64,000 bases of DNA from positions 2,188,001-2,252,000 of the forward strand of contig OY755042.1 in assembly GCA_963576565.1 (NCBI GenBank), written 5' to 3'. The position numbers were made by a program, and so were the translations under genes. The notes beneath the pieces are model-generated. The model searched no databases, was not told the DNA's origin, and saw only the letters and a program-made list of their open reading frames with translations. Source of the DNA: Aspidapion aeneum. Lineage: Eukaryota > Arthropoda > Insecta > Coleoptera > Brentidae. This document shows, piece by piece, positions 10,976 through 20,612 of the stretch. Position 1 is the stretch's first letter. Each line of letters opens with the position of its first letter.

Positions 10976-11548
10976 ATTACACACACCAATTTTGGTTTTC
11001 GACCCTTATTTAGCAATATCTCAAAAACCTGCAGATCAACCTAATTCAGGTTTAACAATTGAAATGGTTAGATTTTTGTTCAAAATACGTCTAACTAACA
11101 AAAAGTATCCAACATTTTACTACAAAGGGGTAATCCATCACCCTGAGTACTGCTCAATATGTACCCTTCACAAACATGAACCAGTGGAGCATATTTTAAT
11201 AGAATGTCCACTCTATCGAGAGGTCCGATCAGTTTCTTGGCAAAATTGAAATGTCATTCACGACTTAATTTCAAACCCTTCATGTCTCAACAACGTTTGT
11301 TTATCTGTTATTATTATTTTAAGTTTTTTTGTGTCTCTATGACCTTTTGTTTTTTCTTGCGGTAATTTAAAATATTTTTTTTTAGAAACTATATTCTGTA
11401 GATTAGGAACATTGAAGGCCTTTAATTCGTAGTTTTTGGCAGAACTTCTTGCTATGAAATGTAATTTATTTTTAGAAGCAATAAACAAATTGGAAATTGA
11501 ATTGAACTGATACATATTAAAAATGTAAGTGGAGTATAAAGTGATTAA

Positions 11549-12412
11549 GGGCCAATCGCACTGACTTTTTTTCCGTTGCTTAACCTAAAGAATACCTTAT
11601 TTCGTAAAATTTCGTTGCACCGAAATTAAAGGCAAACTTATTCCTTCCTTAGTGTTGTTAAAATTAAGTCACCTTTTTTCGTGACTTTACTGTGCCTTAA
11701 AAGCTGCTTAAAGATAAGATGCTGGTAACATAATATTACCCGTCTGGCATAGCCATAGCAACAGACCTGACAAGATACCTCCAAATGATCAAAGTGTTGT
11801 GATTAAAGTGAAGGTTTTTTTGTGTTTTGTGAGTAAATAAAGTAAGAAACATGTTTTTCTTTTAAATAAAAACTAAAAAAAATCTTAATCTTAACCTACA
11901 TATGTATTGATTACAAAAAGATTTGTAAGGAAAAAAATAATGTAAATAAAGTTCTATTTTCTACTTTTTATTATATTATTATTTCGGGTTCACTGTTTAC
12001 AGCCTGGTAAAAAATTTAACTGCACTTCGTGATGTAATAAGACGATTTTCCTTTCTGCCTTTAGTTTTTAGTCCTTTGTTTATATCGAAGAGGACACGCA
12101 AATTCCATAAAATCGGGTATCACCATCTCGATTTTATTATCTTCCAAATATTCTTCTAAAAATTCAAGAACTTTCATTTTTGTAAATAAATTTTGACACA
12201 AAAAAATCGATGGCTTTTGACAAAATTATTTTGGGTGTCGTTGTTTTTCCATAGTTTGGTTGGTTGAAACAGCGGCGTTGCCTGATTGGGTCACAAAGTG
12301 GTCGCATCTTAACAAAGGAGAGGAGATTTTTTCTCGGTGCAACAAATTCAAAACTAAGGCATGCTTAAAATTCATAGTAAAGAAAGGAAATTTTAAAAGT
12401 TGGTGCGATGGA
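11549..12412. mobile_element. Non-autonomous DNA transposon, ~100-bp imperfect TIRs
   Basis: Left end AGGGCCAATCGCACTGACTT; right end complement AGGGTCCATCGCACCAACTT. The similarity continues inward with gaps (CGTTGCACCGAAA on the left, TTGTTGCACCGAGAAA on the right). About 865 bp, no coding frame. A Harbinger-like assignment is possible but not demonstrated. Confidence 0.6.
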
Positions 12413-12868
12413 CCCTAAAAGCTTAAAAGTAAATACTTGTGCATTTGATACACAAAATTCCGCAGTCCCGTAAAAATAAAAATTAAGAGGCTCTTGTAAA
12501 AAAATCAACAGATACTGTTGTACACGCGCAAAAGATAACTTTTTCCAAAATTGTAGTAGCAACTTTTTTTTTGGAATTTAAAAAATAGTTTTATATTTAC
12601 GTGGCTTTCCCGGCCTTTTCTCACACGCAAGTTATTTTCCAATTTTTCTGTGAATTTATGTAAGATCGTAAATTAAATGTAAAATAGTTGTAGAATACAA
12701 TGTTTCCAAATGTCTAAAATGTTATTTTTTGCTTAATCTGTTTTTTGTAATTTTCTTAGGCAAATGTAAATTTAATATAGTTTATAGCATATCTTTCTAA
12801 AGTGATATAAACTAGAAATGTATTGGGTGTGCTTTCGGGCTGTTCGGCCGTCGTCGTTGGAAATTCGT

Positions 12869-12911
12869 TCTCGACGTTTCGACATTTCGAGTGGATGGCA
12901 TCTTCAGGAGA
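12869..12911 (-). ncRNA. Penelope-type minimal hammerhead motif
   Basis: Minus strand: stem I UCUC, core CUGAAGA, stem II GCCAU/AUGUC (one mismatch; the inverted copy at 13590 has perfect GCCATC/GATGGC), core GAAAC, stem III only AC/GU with no loop, GUC, then GAGA pairing with UCUC. Hammerheads with such minimal stem III are known from Penelope-like elements. The inverted copy lacks the CUGAAGA half through a ~28-bp deletion. Confidence 0.75.
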
Positions 12912-13512
12912 TGTTGACTGTTTGTCGGCTTCTCGAAGACTGGTGGTTAGTCTGTCGCGGGCGCAGGTTATATACGCTATGATGGGCGGCGCATATATCA
13001 GAGCTGGTCTGTGATTGGTCACATTCCATTGATTCAGTTTTGTTATTGTAAGCGAGCCGTTTAGTGTTTTTAAGAACCGGTACCCATGTTCTGTTAATTT
13101 TAAGAGTTTCTTCAGATCTGTTGAAGTTCTGCTGGTGTTTATGAATTTCGATTGCTTCTCTATAGAGTCTTGGATAGTATGAAGAGGAGGCGCAGAGAAC
13201 TTGTGTGTCTTCGAATTTTATTCGGTGGTCTTCATTGTTTAGTGTGTGGTTTGCAACTGCGGATTTTTCCGTATGTCCGAGTCGACAGTTGGCTTTGTGT
13301 TCTTTGATTCTTGTGTTTACGGACCGTTTGGTTGTTCCGATGTAGACACTTCCACAGGTACAGGGAATGCGGTATACCCCCGAAGAACTTAGTGGGTTCC
13401 TTATATCCTTCGCAGATCAGAGGTGGTTTTCGATCTTCTTAGATGGCTTGAAGATCGTTTTTATGTTGTGTTTTCCCAGAATACGTCCGATCCTATCTGT
13501 CCTCTGTATCTC
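12904..13512 (-). pseudogene. Penelope-like GIY-YIG endonuclease domain
   Basis: An open frame without ATG on the minus strand encodes TDRIGRILGKHNIKTIFKPS, a TGA stop at 13417-13419, then DIRNPLSSSGVYRIPCTCGS, VYIGTTKRSVNTRIKEHKAN, AVANHTLNNEDHRIKFEDTQ, YPRLYREAIEIHKH and RTWVPVLKN, ending at a TGA at 12904-12906. GVYxIPC.CGxxYIG..xRSxxxRIxEH is the GIY-YIG endonuclease signature of Penelope-like retroelements: a GVY/YIG pair, catalytic Arg, and Glu in REAIEIHKH. In the family the domain nicks DNA for target-primed reverse transcription. The RT domain is absent here (5' truncation), and one internal stop replaces an expected sense codon, so this copy is dead. The terminal TGA lies inside the hammerhead core. 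Confidence 0.88.
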
Positions 13513-13715
13513 CAGCTCTGATATACGCCCCGCCCACCATAGCGTATATAACCTGCGCCCGCGACAGACTAACCACCAGTCTTCGAGATGCCATCCACTC
13601 GAGATGGCGAAACGTCGAGAACGAATTTTCAACGACGACGGCCGAACAGCCCGAAAGCACACCCACCATTGGACGATGGCCGCGAAAGCCTTTCACAATT
13701 TGTAGAAATGTATTG

Positions 13716-14984
13716 TCATATACAATTGTTCCAATGCAACATATGATAAACACAGACACACAAAATAATGAAATGCAAACATCTATAATGCGCCTGTCTT
13801 CGATCCTGGTACTTCGGAGGAGTTCAAAACCTCTCTAGGTGATTGACTGGAGTGGAAAATTTATTGTCCGGTAACAGTACAACGTCGTGTTCGAACGCAA
13901 GTTTGATTTTTCTAACTGTTTTATGACCAGCCCAATGTCTCGCTGCAACACAACATAAATCATCAATAAAAAAATATAGAACCAAGAGTCACAAAATGGC
14001 ACATAATAAACTTAAAATTCTTGCTTTTGTTAAGGCTCACTCTGTTAATATATAAGTAGTCTTTTGTCTGAATATAAAAGGAAAAACTAATTTTATCTAC
14101 TTAAAAGATTTGTTTTAACAGTATTGTTTTTACCAAGCCAAACAATTCCGCGGTTTCCATTTCATTGAGCCTTCTTCTTTGCACGAAAATTATTAAAACC
14201 TTAATGGACGCCTGACGCCTTTATTTTCCCTGGATCATCTCCGCTTTGTTGTATTCCGGAAAAGGGTTTTCTTAAAAGAATTACATTACCACTGCTAACG
14301 AATTAATTACTACAAGGTACACTGAGAAAAATCAGTCCAATAGATTATAAACCTGGATGCTGTGTGCTTGAAAATAATATAAAATTCAACTGTTTTCAAT
14401 ATTTGCAACATTTGTTAGAAGTTTTTTTGCTCACCTAGACTACATTTTTCCATAAAAATTTAAAACAAATTATTTGACCATCTAATCTATATAAAAACTT
14501 TACTCAACTTTAATCCTAGATTTCATGTTAATCCCACTTTTTTTAAACTTTAACACCAGAATTTACTACAAGGTCTACAGTGCTAAATGCTACAAGCCTA
14601 GGTCTACAAGGCTAGGTGGAAGGTTTAACTTATTTTTTCCGTGAAAGTACTAGTTTTTAATATTTATATAAATTGTTCATAAATACCTTGTGATATAGGT
14701 CATCTTTTTTCGTTGTAACAAAGACATTATGTCCAATAAAAACGGTGTAAGTCAGTGTTAGCTGTCCGCTATATTTTACATGTTAATTTTTTAGACAAGT
14801 TAGCGATGATTAAATGGATAAAAAAGTCCTTATTGTTTATTCAAGTTTTAAAGTGCAAATATTTTAAAAACGGTTTGACCAAATGTCAACATATTATATA
14901 TTTTTGGATTCACAAAAATTCCATTTTAAGTTCAATATGCAGGGTGTTTACCATGTTTGTATTTTTTATTTATTATTATTATAA
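13716..14984. other. Unannotated AT-rich spacer
   Basis: No gene, palindrome or terminal repeat recognised. A short local duplication (CTACAAGGTCTACAG and CTACAAGGCTAGG) occurs near 14565-14620. Confidence 0.4.
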
Positions 14985-16556
14985 ACTTTTAACTGAAGAT
15001 AGAGCAGAATTCAAGGAAGACGCAAGAGACAATATAATTAGAACGATGGGATCTCCAGTACCCCTCACAATCTCTGAGGTCAAAAACGTGTGCACAACCT
15101 TAAAAAGCGGTAAATCTGCCGGACCCGGAAATATCCCAGCCGAACTTATTAAATATGGCACTGAAGAACTGTTTTGGAGATTACGGAATCGTTTCCAAAA
15201 ATATTTAAATGGAACTGTAGTATCAACTGAGTGGAAAACGTCATATATATCCACAATACACAAAAAGGGAAGGAAAGATATATGTGACAATTATAGAGGT
15301 ATATCTGTGACTAGTACGCTAAGCAGAATAGACGGTAAAATAATAAGAAATAAAGTGGAGAGCGAATATAAAGACATGGAGGCAGAAGAACGAGCTGGTT
15401 TCAGGACGGGTAGATGGACTTCAGATCATCTCTTTTGTATAACCCAAGTTACTGAAAAGAAAATGGCCTACGGACAAGAGCTGCATCTGCTTTACGTCGA
15501 TTTGCAGAAGGCATATGATAGTATACCACTAAATTTACTTTGGAAAGCGTTGGAAAACACAAACATAAGCGTACAACTGATTAAGGCCATCAAAGAGTTA
15601 TACCGCAATAGTAAGGCAAAAGTTAAAATAAAAGCAGAACTAACCAAAGGCTTTCAAGTAAATAAACAAGTCTTAAACAAGGTTGCTGTATCTCGCCTAC
15701 ACTCTTTAAGATATACTTGGACCAAGTCCTTAAAGTATGGAAGAGAAAATGCCAAAACATGGGAATTCCGTTTGACGAAACCACCTTGTATACTTTATGT
15801 TTCGCCGATGATCAGATAGTATTGGGTTATGACGACCTCGAATATATGACACGAAAACTAATAGAAGAGTACAATAAGTGGGGACTAGAGGTTAATCTCA
15901 ATAAGACAGAGTATATGTGTATCGGTGGAATGAAACAGGATCTAATCTTAAATACCGGGCAGCGAATTCAGTCCTGTGATAAGTATAAATACTTAGGTCT
16001 AAAAATTACAGCTGACGGAACACTAGACAAAGCTATAAAGGATGGAAACGTACAAGGAAGAAAAGCAATAACTTTATTAAATGGAATAATTTGGGACCAA
16101 AGTATATCAAAACATAACAAAAAGCTTATATATAACACCATTGTAAAAAGTATTATTACGTACGGCTCAGAAGTATGGCCAATCAAGGATAGAACAGAAA
16201 AAATGCTTTCCGCTACGGAGATGGACTATTGGAGAAGAGCAGCAGGGAAATCCAAAAGAGAAAGAGGTACAAATCAAAGAATAAGAGAAATTATGACAGT
16301 GGGGGAACGTACTTTAGTGGATGATATAAGAACAAAACAACTGGTGTGGTACAGACATGTACAAAGAATGAATGATGAAAGACTACCTAAACAAATACTA
16401 CAATGGAAACCAACTGGCCGAAGAAAACGAGGACGGGCAAGGAGAAGCTGGAGAGAAGGAATAGACAGTGAAATAAGAATAAGAGGCCTAGATGATGAAT
16501 TATGGGCAAACAGAAACGAGTGGAGATTGGGTATCGGAAGACGTAGAACGTTGTGA
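14985..16556 (+). pseudogene. RTE-clade LINE, copy 1 (RT domain, frameshifted)
   Basis: Encodes most of an RTE-type reverse transcriptase. Frame 1 reads EVKNVCTTLKSGKSAGPGNI, ICDNYRGISVTSTLSRI and LLYVDLQKAYDSIPLNLLW (first catalytic Asp). Frame 2, from ~15717, reads CFADDQIV (FADD box), LNKTEYMCIGG, YKYLGLKITADGTLD and the RTE tail LVWYRHVQRM...RLPKQILQWKP, ending at 16556. The frames shift near 15666, where CAAGTCTTAAAC replaces the GGTCTTAAAC of the copy at 55997-57312; there is also an in-frame 6-nt loss after FADDQIV. The 3' UTR is tiny and ends in an AT-rich tail. The N-terminal endonuclease is missing. Confidence 0.88.
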
Positions 16557-16559
16557 AAC

Positions 16560-17243
16560 CGATAAATATATATGTATTTTTTATTACTTTGCGATATTTA
16601 TTTATTTTGTTAGGTAACATTTCCTGGCGGTTTAGATTAAACCCTACAACTCCTGCATTTACACTTTTTTGCTAGCTCTTATAATTTGAGCGGAAGGCCT
16701 TGGTTGAAATATACAACCTGCTACGTGCCCGCGTGTTTCTTTATTGGCTATTTCTCATAAGCAATAAAAAGAAAAACTCATTAAAGTTTAAATTAATATT
16801 TCCAACGAAATGGCTAATTTAAAACAGTTAGACGTCAATATTTCAGTTTGCGACTCTATTAATGAAATGAAAAGTGCATTTTGCAGTAAGGTGACTTAAT
16901 TTTCGAAATAAAAAGGCAATTATTATGCGGAGCTTCTAAAAGTCGGCTCTAATTGAAATGTAAGCGGTGAGCCCCAAATTGACTTTGTAAATTACCGTGG
17001 TAGCGCATTGCAGGTCGCTCTGGCATAGCAGAAAGTAAACTTTATTTTATTAAACATGCAGCAGTTGCTTCGCTGAAACAACACGTTGTCGGAAAGTCAA
17101 TGCTTTAAATTTATTTTTCTTGCGCTTTTGTTTCTCTCTGCTTGTAAAAATTTACAGGCCAAGACAAAGCCAAACTGTGATCGGGCGATCGAAAATTGAA
17201 AAATTTTCGCCTACCACTGCACCCACGGTTCTTCTGCATATGT
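16560..17243. other. Unannotated spacer
   Basis: No gene or repeat recognised beyond low-complexity AT-rich sequence. Confidence 0.4.
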
Positions 17244-18470
17244 AGAGCGTGTCCCATTTTCGATGGGATTAAATGGGAAACTCGGTTATTATTAAAGATA
17301 TAGATTTTCTGGTTGCACCCTACCCTACTGTTTTTTTGAGCCCTTAAAAATGGTGTAATCAGATTTTTGCTATACCCCGTAGTTCCGCTAATACAGGAAG
17401 TTTTTGAAAAAAATGCATTTTTATTAATTCCTTATATCTGGCTAATTTGCAAGATATTTTTATTATGTAAAAACCTTTTTGGTAGAAGAAAATAATGACG
17501 TTGTTAATTTTTTTAAATATTGTTTACTTTTTGAGATATTGTATTTATCATTAAAAAATTAAATACGGATCTGGATTTTTTTTATTACTATTTTGATTGG
17601 TTTAATACTATTATTATAACCAACTAATAAAATTTTCAATTTTTTTGTGTTTTAAGGTTAAAAAATATATTTAATATTTAAAAAAAAAAATTGCCTAAAC
17701 CTGGAAATTTCCAACATAAATATAAATGAAAAATAGCTGGTTACACGATTTTTAGTTTAACTATTTTGATACTTAGAAAAATTAAAATGGTTTTACGTTA
17801 ATTTAAAGATTTATTTGAAAGAAAGTCTACGACAAATACAAAAAAAAATAACAAAATAAAAAAAAATTGGAATAATAATAGCCAGTAAAAAGTTTCTTTT
17901 AATGATATAATTGTTTAAACTGATTGCCATTATAATAATATGTAAGACATTGTTGGCATTTTTGAATAATTTTTCTTAACACATTTTGCATAAAAATATT
18001 TCTGCCATTTAAATATTGGGATTTTGTTGGTTGAATAAAGCAGTCAAACATATCACATTTTTCAAAATCTGGATATGGTCGATTTCTAGTCATTTTAGAA
18101 TAATTTTGAGTGAGTCATTCACAAAAATGAATTAAAGTAAAATTACAATGTCAATTCCACGATTTTGTTTTTCCATGTTGAAGTAAATTTCATGAGTTGT
18201 TGTGCTACCATCAAATAATTACTACGATATTATTTTTGTAACTTTTTAACTTTTTTTAGTTTATTTATAAATCTTTTAATTAACGTTTTAAAACAGATAA
18301 ACTAACAATCATTCAACTAGTGGGTCTTGCAATTTTAAATTTATATTTACGTTGGAAAGTTTCAGGTTCGGGCAAAATTTTTTTAAAAAATATGAAATAT
18401 CTTTTTTAACCTCAAATCAAAAACTATTAAAGTTTTATCATTTTAAGATAATAATAATAATAATAATATT
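17244..18470. mobile_element. Fold-back element family (GCGTGTCCCATTTTCGATGG), copy a, truncated
   Basis: Starts AGAGCGTGTCCCATTTTCGA and follows the arrangement of the three other copies (25973, 57826, 61104), but stops before the second terminus in an AAT microsatellite at ~18447-18475. Contains the central small frame at 17899-18093 on the minus strand. Confidence 0.85.
17899..18093 (-). CDS. Conserved small ORF of the fold-back family, copy a
   Basis: Reads MTRNRPYPDFEKCDMFDCF..., then KSQYLNGRNIFMQN and KCQQC, and diverges at the end (TYYYNGNQFKQLYH). It aligns throughout with the frames at 26672 and 58457. The upstream MAYNY segment is lost here by a frameshift. Function unknown; see the intact copies. 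Confidence 0.45.
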   Translation of the reverse strand: MTRNRPYPDFEKCDMFDCFIQPTKSQYLNGRNIFMQNVLRKIIQKCQQCLTYYYNGNQFKQLYH

Positions 18471-18511
18471 AATAAATACCAAATTACCAAAAAGAATTTG
18501 ACTCCATGATT

Positions 18512-19225
18512 TGTAAAGTTTGCAAAGAAAGATAAAGCACGATTCCTAGCTCTTGAAACACCTGAAAACAACGCATGGCTACATGCTCTTCAGTCTGCGT
18601 CGTTAGGAAAACTTCTTGATAATAATAATTTTCGGATATCAATTGGTCTAAGGCTTGGTCTCCCTGTTTCCGAAGTGCACATCTGCATTTGCGGCGAAAA
18701 TTCAGATATATATGGCTCACATGGGCTAAGCTGTAAAAAAAGTGCAGGGCGTGCATCAAGGCAGAGGCAGATCAATGATATTATCAAGAGGGCTTTAGTT
18801 TCGGCTGAATGTCCTTCCATATTAGAACCTTTGGAAATATGCCGTAGTGATGGAAAAGGAGCAGACGGAATGACGTTGATTTCCTGGAAATACGGAAAAC
18901 AATTATTATGGGATGCAACATGCACCCATACTTTAGCAAAAAGTTATTTAGACAAAACTTCGAAATCTAAAGGCGCCGCGGAAAAATTATCGGAACAAAA
19001 TAAAATCAGAAAATATTCGGAATTAATAAACAGATTGATTTTCAAATACCATTTGCTGTTGAAACTTTAGGGCACTTAGGTGAATGAGCAAAGAAAAATA
19101 TTTTAGAAATAAGTGCAAAATTACCAGTAAAAGAATCACAAAATTATATCATCCAAAGGATAAGCTTGGCAGTACAAAGGGGAAATGCAGCATCGGTTTT
19201 TGGCACAATGAAAGAAAAACCTGGA
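18512..19225 (+). pseudogene. LINE C-terminal fragment (GLSCxxSAGR/ILEPxxxCRSDGK type)
   Basis: Encodes KFAKKDKARFLALETPENNA...ISIGLRLGLPVSEVHICICG, then GSHGLSCKKSAGRASRQRQI, CPSILEPLEICRSDGKGADG and LLWDATCTHTLAKSYL, then RKYSELINRLIFKYH. After a frameshift near 19040 it continues PFAVETLGHLGE and IIQRISLAVQRGNAASVFGT. This cysteine-containing tail (CxCG...HGLSC, CRSDGKxxDGMT, WDxTC, RGNAASV) is shared by a group of metazoan LINE polyproteins downstream of the RT. The clade is not resolved here. No RT motif is present; frameshift and stops mark it as dead. Confidence 0.75.
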
Positions 19226-19319
19226 TTAGACGAAAACTTTTAGACTTATTTTTTAAATTTAGGTGTTTAGGATTTTTATTATTTATTATGTATAGTGTTA
19301 TTTCTTAACACATTATTTT

Positions 19320-19520
19320 GTTCAAAAAGGTATTTTTGTTCAAAAACCGATTGTATACCTCGAAATAAAAATAAATGTGTTTGTAGAAATCCTCAAATGC
19401 AACAAAAATTTTGAACATTCATTTTTGTAACTCAGTAAATAATACTCAAGGTAAGTAAAAAAATATTTTTGATTAGTAATAACCTAAAACCTAATTTTTC
19501 GAGTTGACTTCATTTAAATT
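19320..19520. repeat. Fragment of the palindromic element at 60.2-61.1 kb
   Basis: GAAATAAAAATAAATGTGTT and the TTTGTAGAAATCCTCAAAT, TTAGTAATAACCTAAAACC blocks match the centre of the 60214-61095 palindrome (60540-60670). Confidence 0.7.
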
Positions 19521-19936
19521 CGGGGCAGGGGGCATCCCCCCTCTCGCCCCCTCAAAAGTTATCTTATACATTATTTTTCTAATTATTTGCAAACTTTTAA
19601 CTTGGCCAAAAAAAACATTACCCTTCCATTCGCCGTCCTGTAGTTGGGTAAAAATGCGCCCGAACCGATTTTAAGACACACTCTGGCCCTGAAAATTTCT
19701 TTAAGTTTAATGGCACTGGTGGCGGGCGCGTCGGTGATGTAAGTTTACTTTGCAGTAAAGATTACGTAATTTATAGGCATCCCTGGAATATATATATTCT
19801 GGGGTAACTTTTTTATAACATATACATTTAAGGAATTATCCTTAAGTTAGTCAGAATAAACAAAAAAAAATATTGCAAAATTGTATAGCTTAGGTTTCCG
19901 ATCGTGTTGCTTTATATTAAATGTTACACTGGATTT

Positions 19937-20075
19937 TTGTGGATATCATAATCATAACAAAAACATTTCATGTAAAAAGAAGCCAAGTACGCGAAAATGA
20001 TTTTTCGTAAAAAGAATTGAGATTAAATTTCTTACTAGTTTGGAAATGTTTTTTAAACGTGGCAATTTTTCGCGC
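19937..20075. repeat. Partial copy of the 31.2-kb MITE
   Basis: CATTTCATGTAAAAAGAAGC, AAGTACGCGAAAAT and AAAAAGAATTGAGAT also occur at 31194-31260. Only one arm is present. Confidence 0.65.
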
Positions 20076-20284
20076 GAACACCAAAAAATGCGAAAACCGT
20101 TGAAAATCGCGTAAAATTGCAGTCATAAAAATGTAGAAAAATTGTTGAATGATGTCAAGTTTGCTTTATAAAGTAGTTCTGCGAAATGGTTAAATACTAT
20201 TCGAACTTATCTTAAAGTAAGCTAGAAAGGAAATTGTTGGCTTTGCATTTACCATTTTTGCAACTTCACCAGTTTTTTAGAGCT

Positions 20285-20490
20285 ACTGCCATATATATTT
20301 TAAAAAGAGTTGGAGAGATACAGTATCCCTGTTTTGGGTCTCTCGCTTCCAGGAATTATTTAGTTCTTTTATCGTCTTTATGTATGTATGATTGATATTA
20401 GCTTGCTCTAACACTCCATAAATTTTCTGCTGGAACGGTATCAAATGCTTTTTGTAGGTCCACAAAGGTAACATGAGTCTCTATATTTCT
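20285..20490 (-). pseudogene. RTE-clade RT fragment
   Basis: Minus strand reads HVTFVDLQKAFDTVPAENLW (RT catalytic Asp region), ANINHTYIKTIKELNNSWKR after a frameshift, then PKQGYCISPTLFKIYM, matching the GLKQGCxISPTLFKIYL block of RTE reverse transcriptases. About 70 codons in two or three frames; isolated and dead. Confidence 0.8.
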
Positions 20491-20612
20491 AGCACTCCTT
20501 TTCGTAATTAGGAATTGGAATTAGCTAAGGAATAAGTATACAAAAATGTAACTTGCACCTAATTTATTCGAGGTGATTTCCTTATTTAACTGGACTCTTT
20601 AACGCGTTTTAC

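Larger units (their letters stand above)
9671..10988 (-). mobile_element. Hammerhead retrozyme-like composite with 13-bp target duplications
   Basis: ATTACACACACCA occurs at 9671-9683 and again at 10976-10988. Between them are two tandem 522-bp units (about 9684-10205 and 10206-10727, four substitutions visible between them), a partial third unit to ~10787, and an inverted partial unit (10788-10975). No open frame of note. Each unit carries a type I hammerhead on the minus strand; the inverted part carries one on the plus strand. The shape (non-coding tandem repeats, ribozyme in each, duplicated target) fits retrozymes described from animals and plants. The inverted tail is typical of Penelope-type insertions. 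Confidence 0.85.
9354..11249 (+). pseudogene. LINE (I/Jockey-like) fragment interrupted by a ribozyme repeat
   Basis: The segment at 9354-9470 reads ALERIQLRFVKGAPYLPRTT, like the LxxIQxxxLRxxxGxxxxTP stretch after the RT domain in I/Jockey LINEs; this half is only suggestive. The segment at 10989-11249 reads VFDPYLAISQK...MVRFLFKIRLTNKKYPTFYY, then CSICTLHKHEPVEHILIECP, the usual C-terminal Cys-Cys-His-Cys block, and is secure. Between them lies the 9684-10975 ribozyme composite flanked by a 13-bp duplication. If both halves are one LINE, it was the target of that insertion. The frame is broken by stops upstream of the duplication. Confidence 0.6.
12826..13702 (-). mobile_element. Penelope-like element, 5'-truncated, with inverted terminal fragment
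   Basis: TAGAAATGTATTG occurs at 12813-12825 and at 13703-13715, a 13-bp target duplication. Inside, the minus strand carries the C-terminal endonuclease region and 3' end. 13512-13676 is an inverted copy of the 3' end (12829-13010), and reads ~25 bp beyond the 3' terminus of the main copy, as expected if the terminal repeat is permuted. This arrangement of 5'-truncated body plus inverted LTR-like piece is a hallmark of Penelope insertions. Confidence 0.9.

Noticed and set aside
13580..13620. Second Penelope hammerhead in the inverted fragment
   Set aside because: The CUGAAGA half is deleted; only stem II and GAAAC remain.
13367..13705. Plus-strand frame over the Penelope junction
   Set aside because: Chimera of antisense endonuclease and the inverted terminal fragment.
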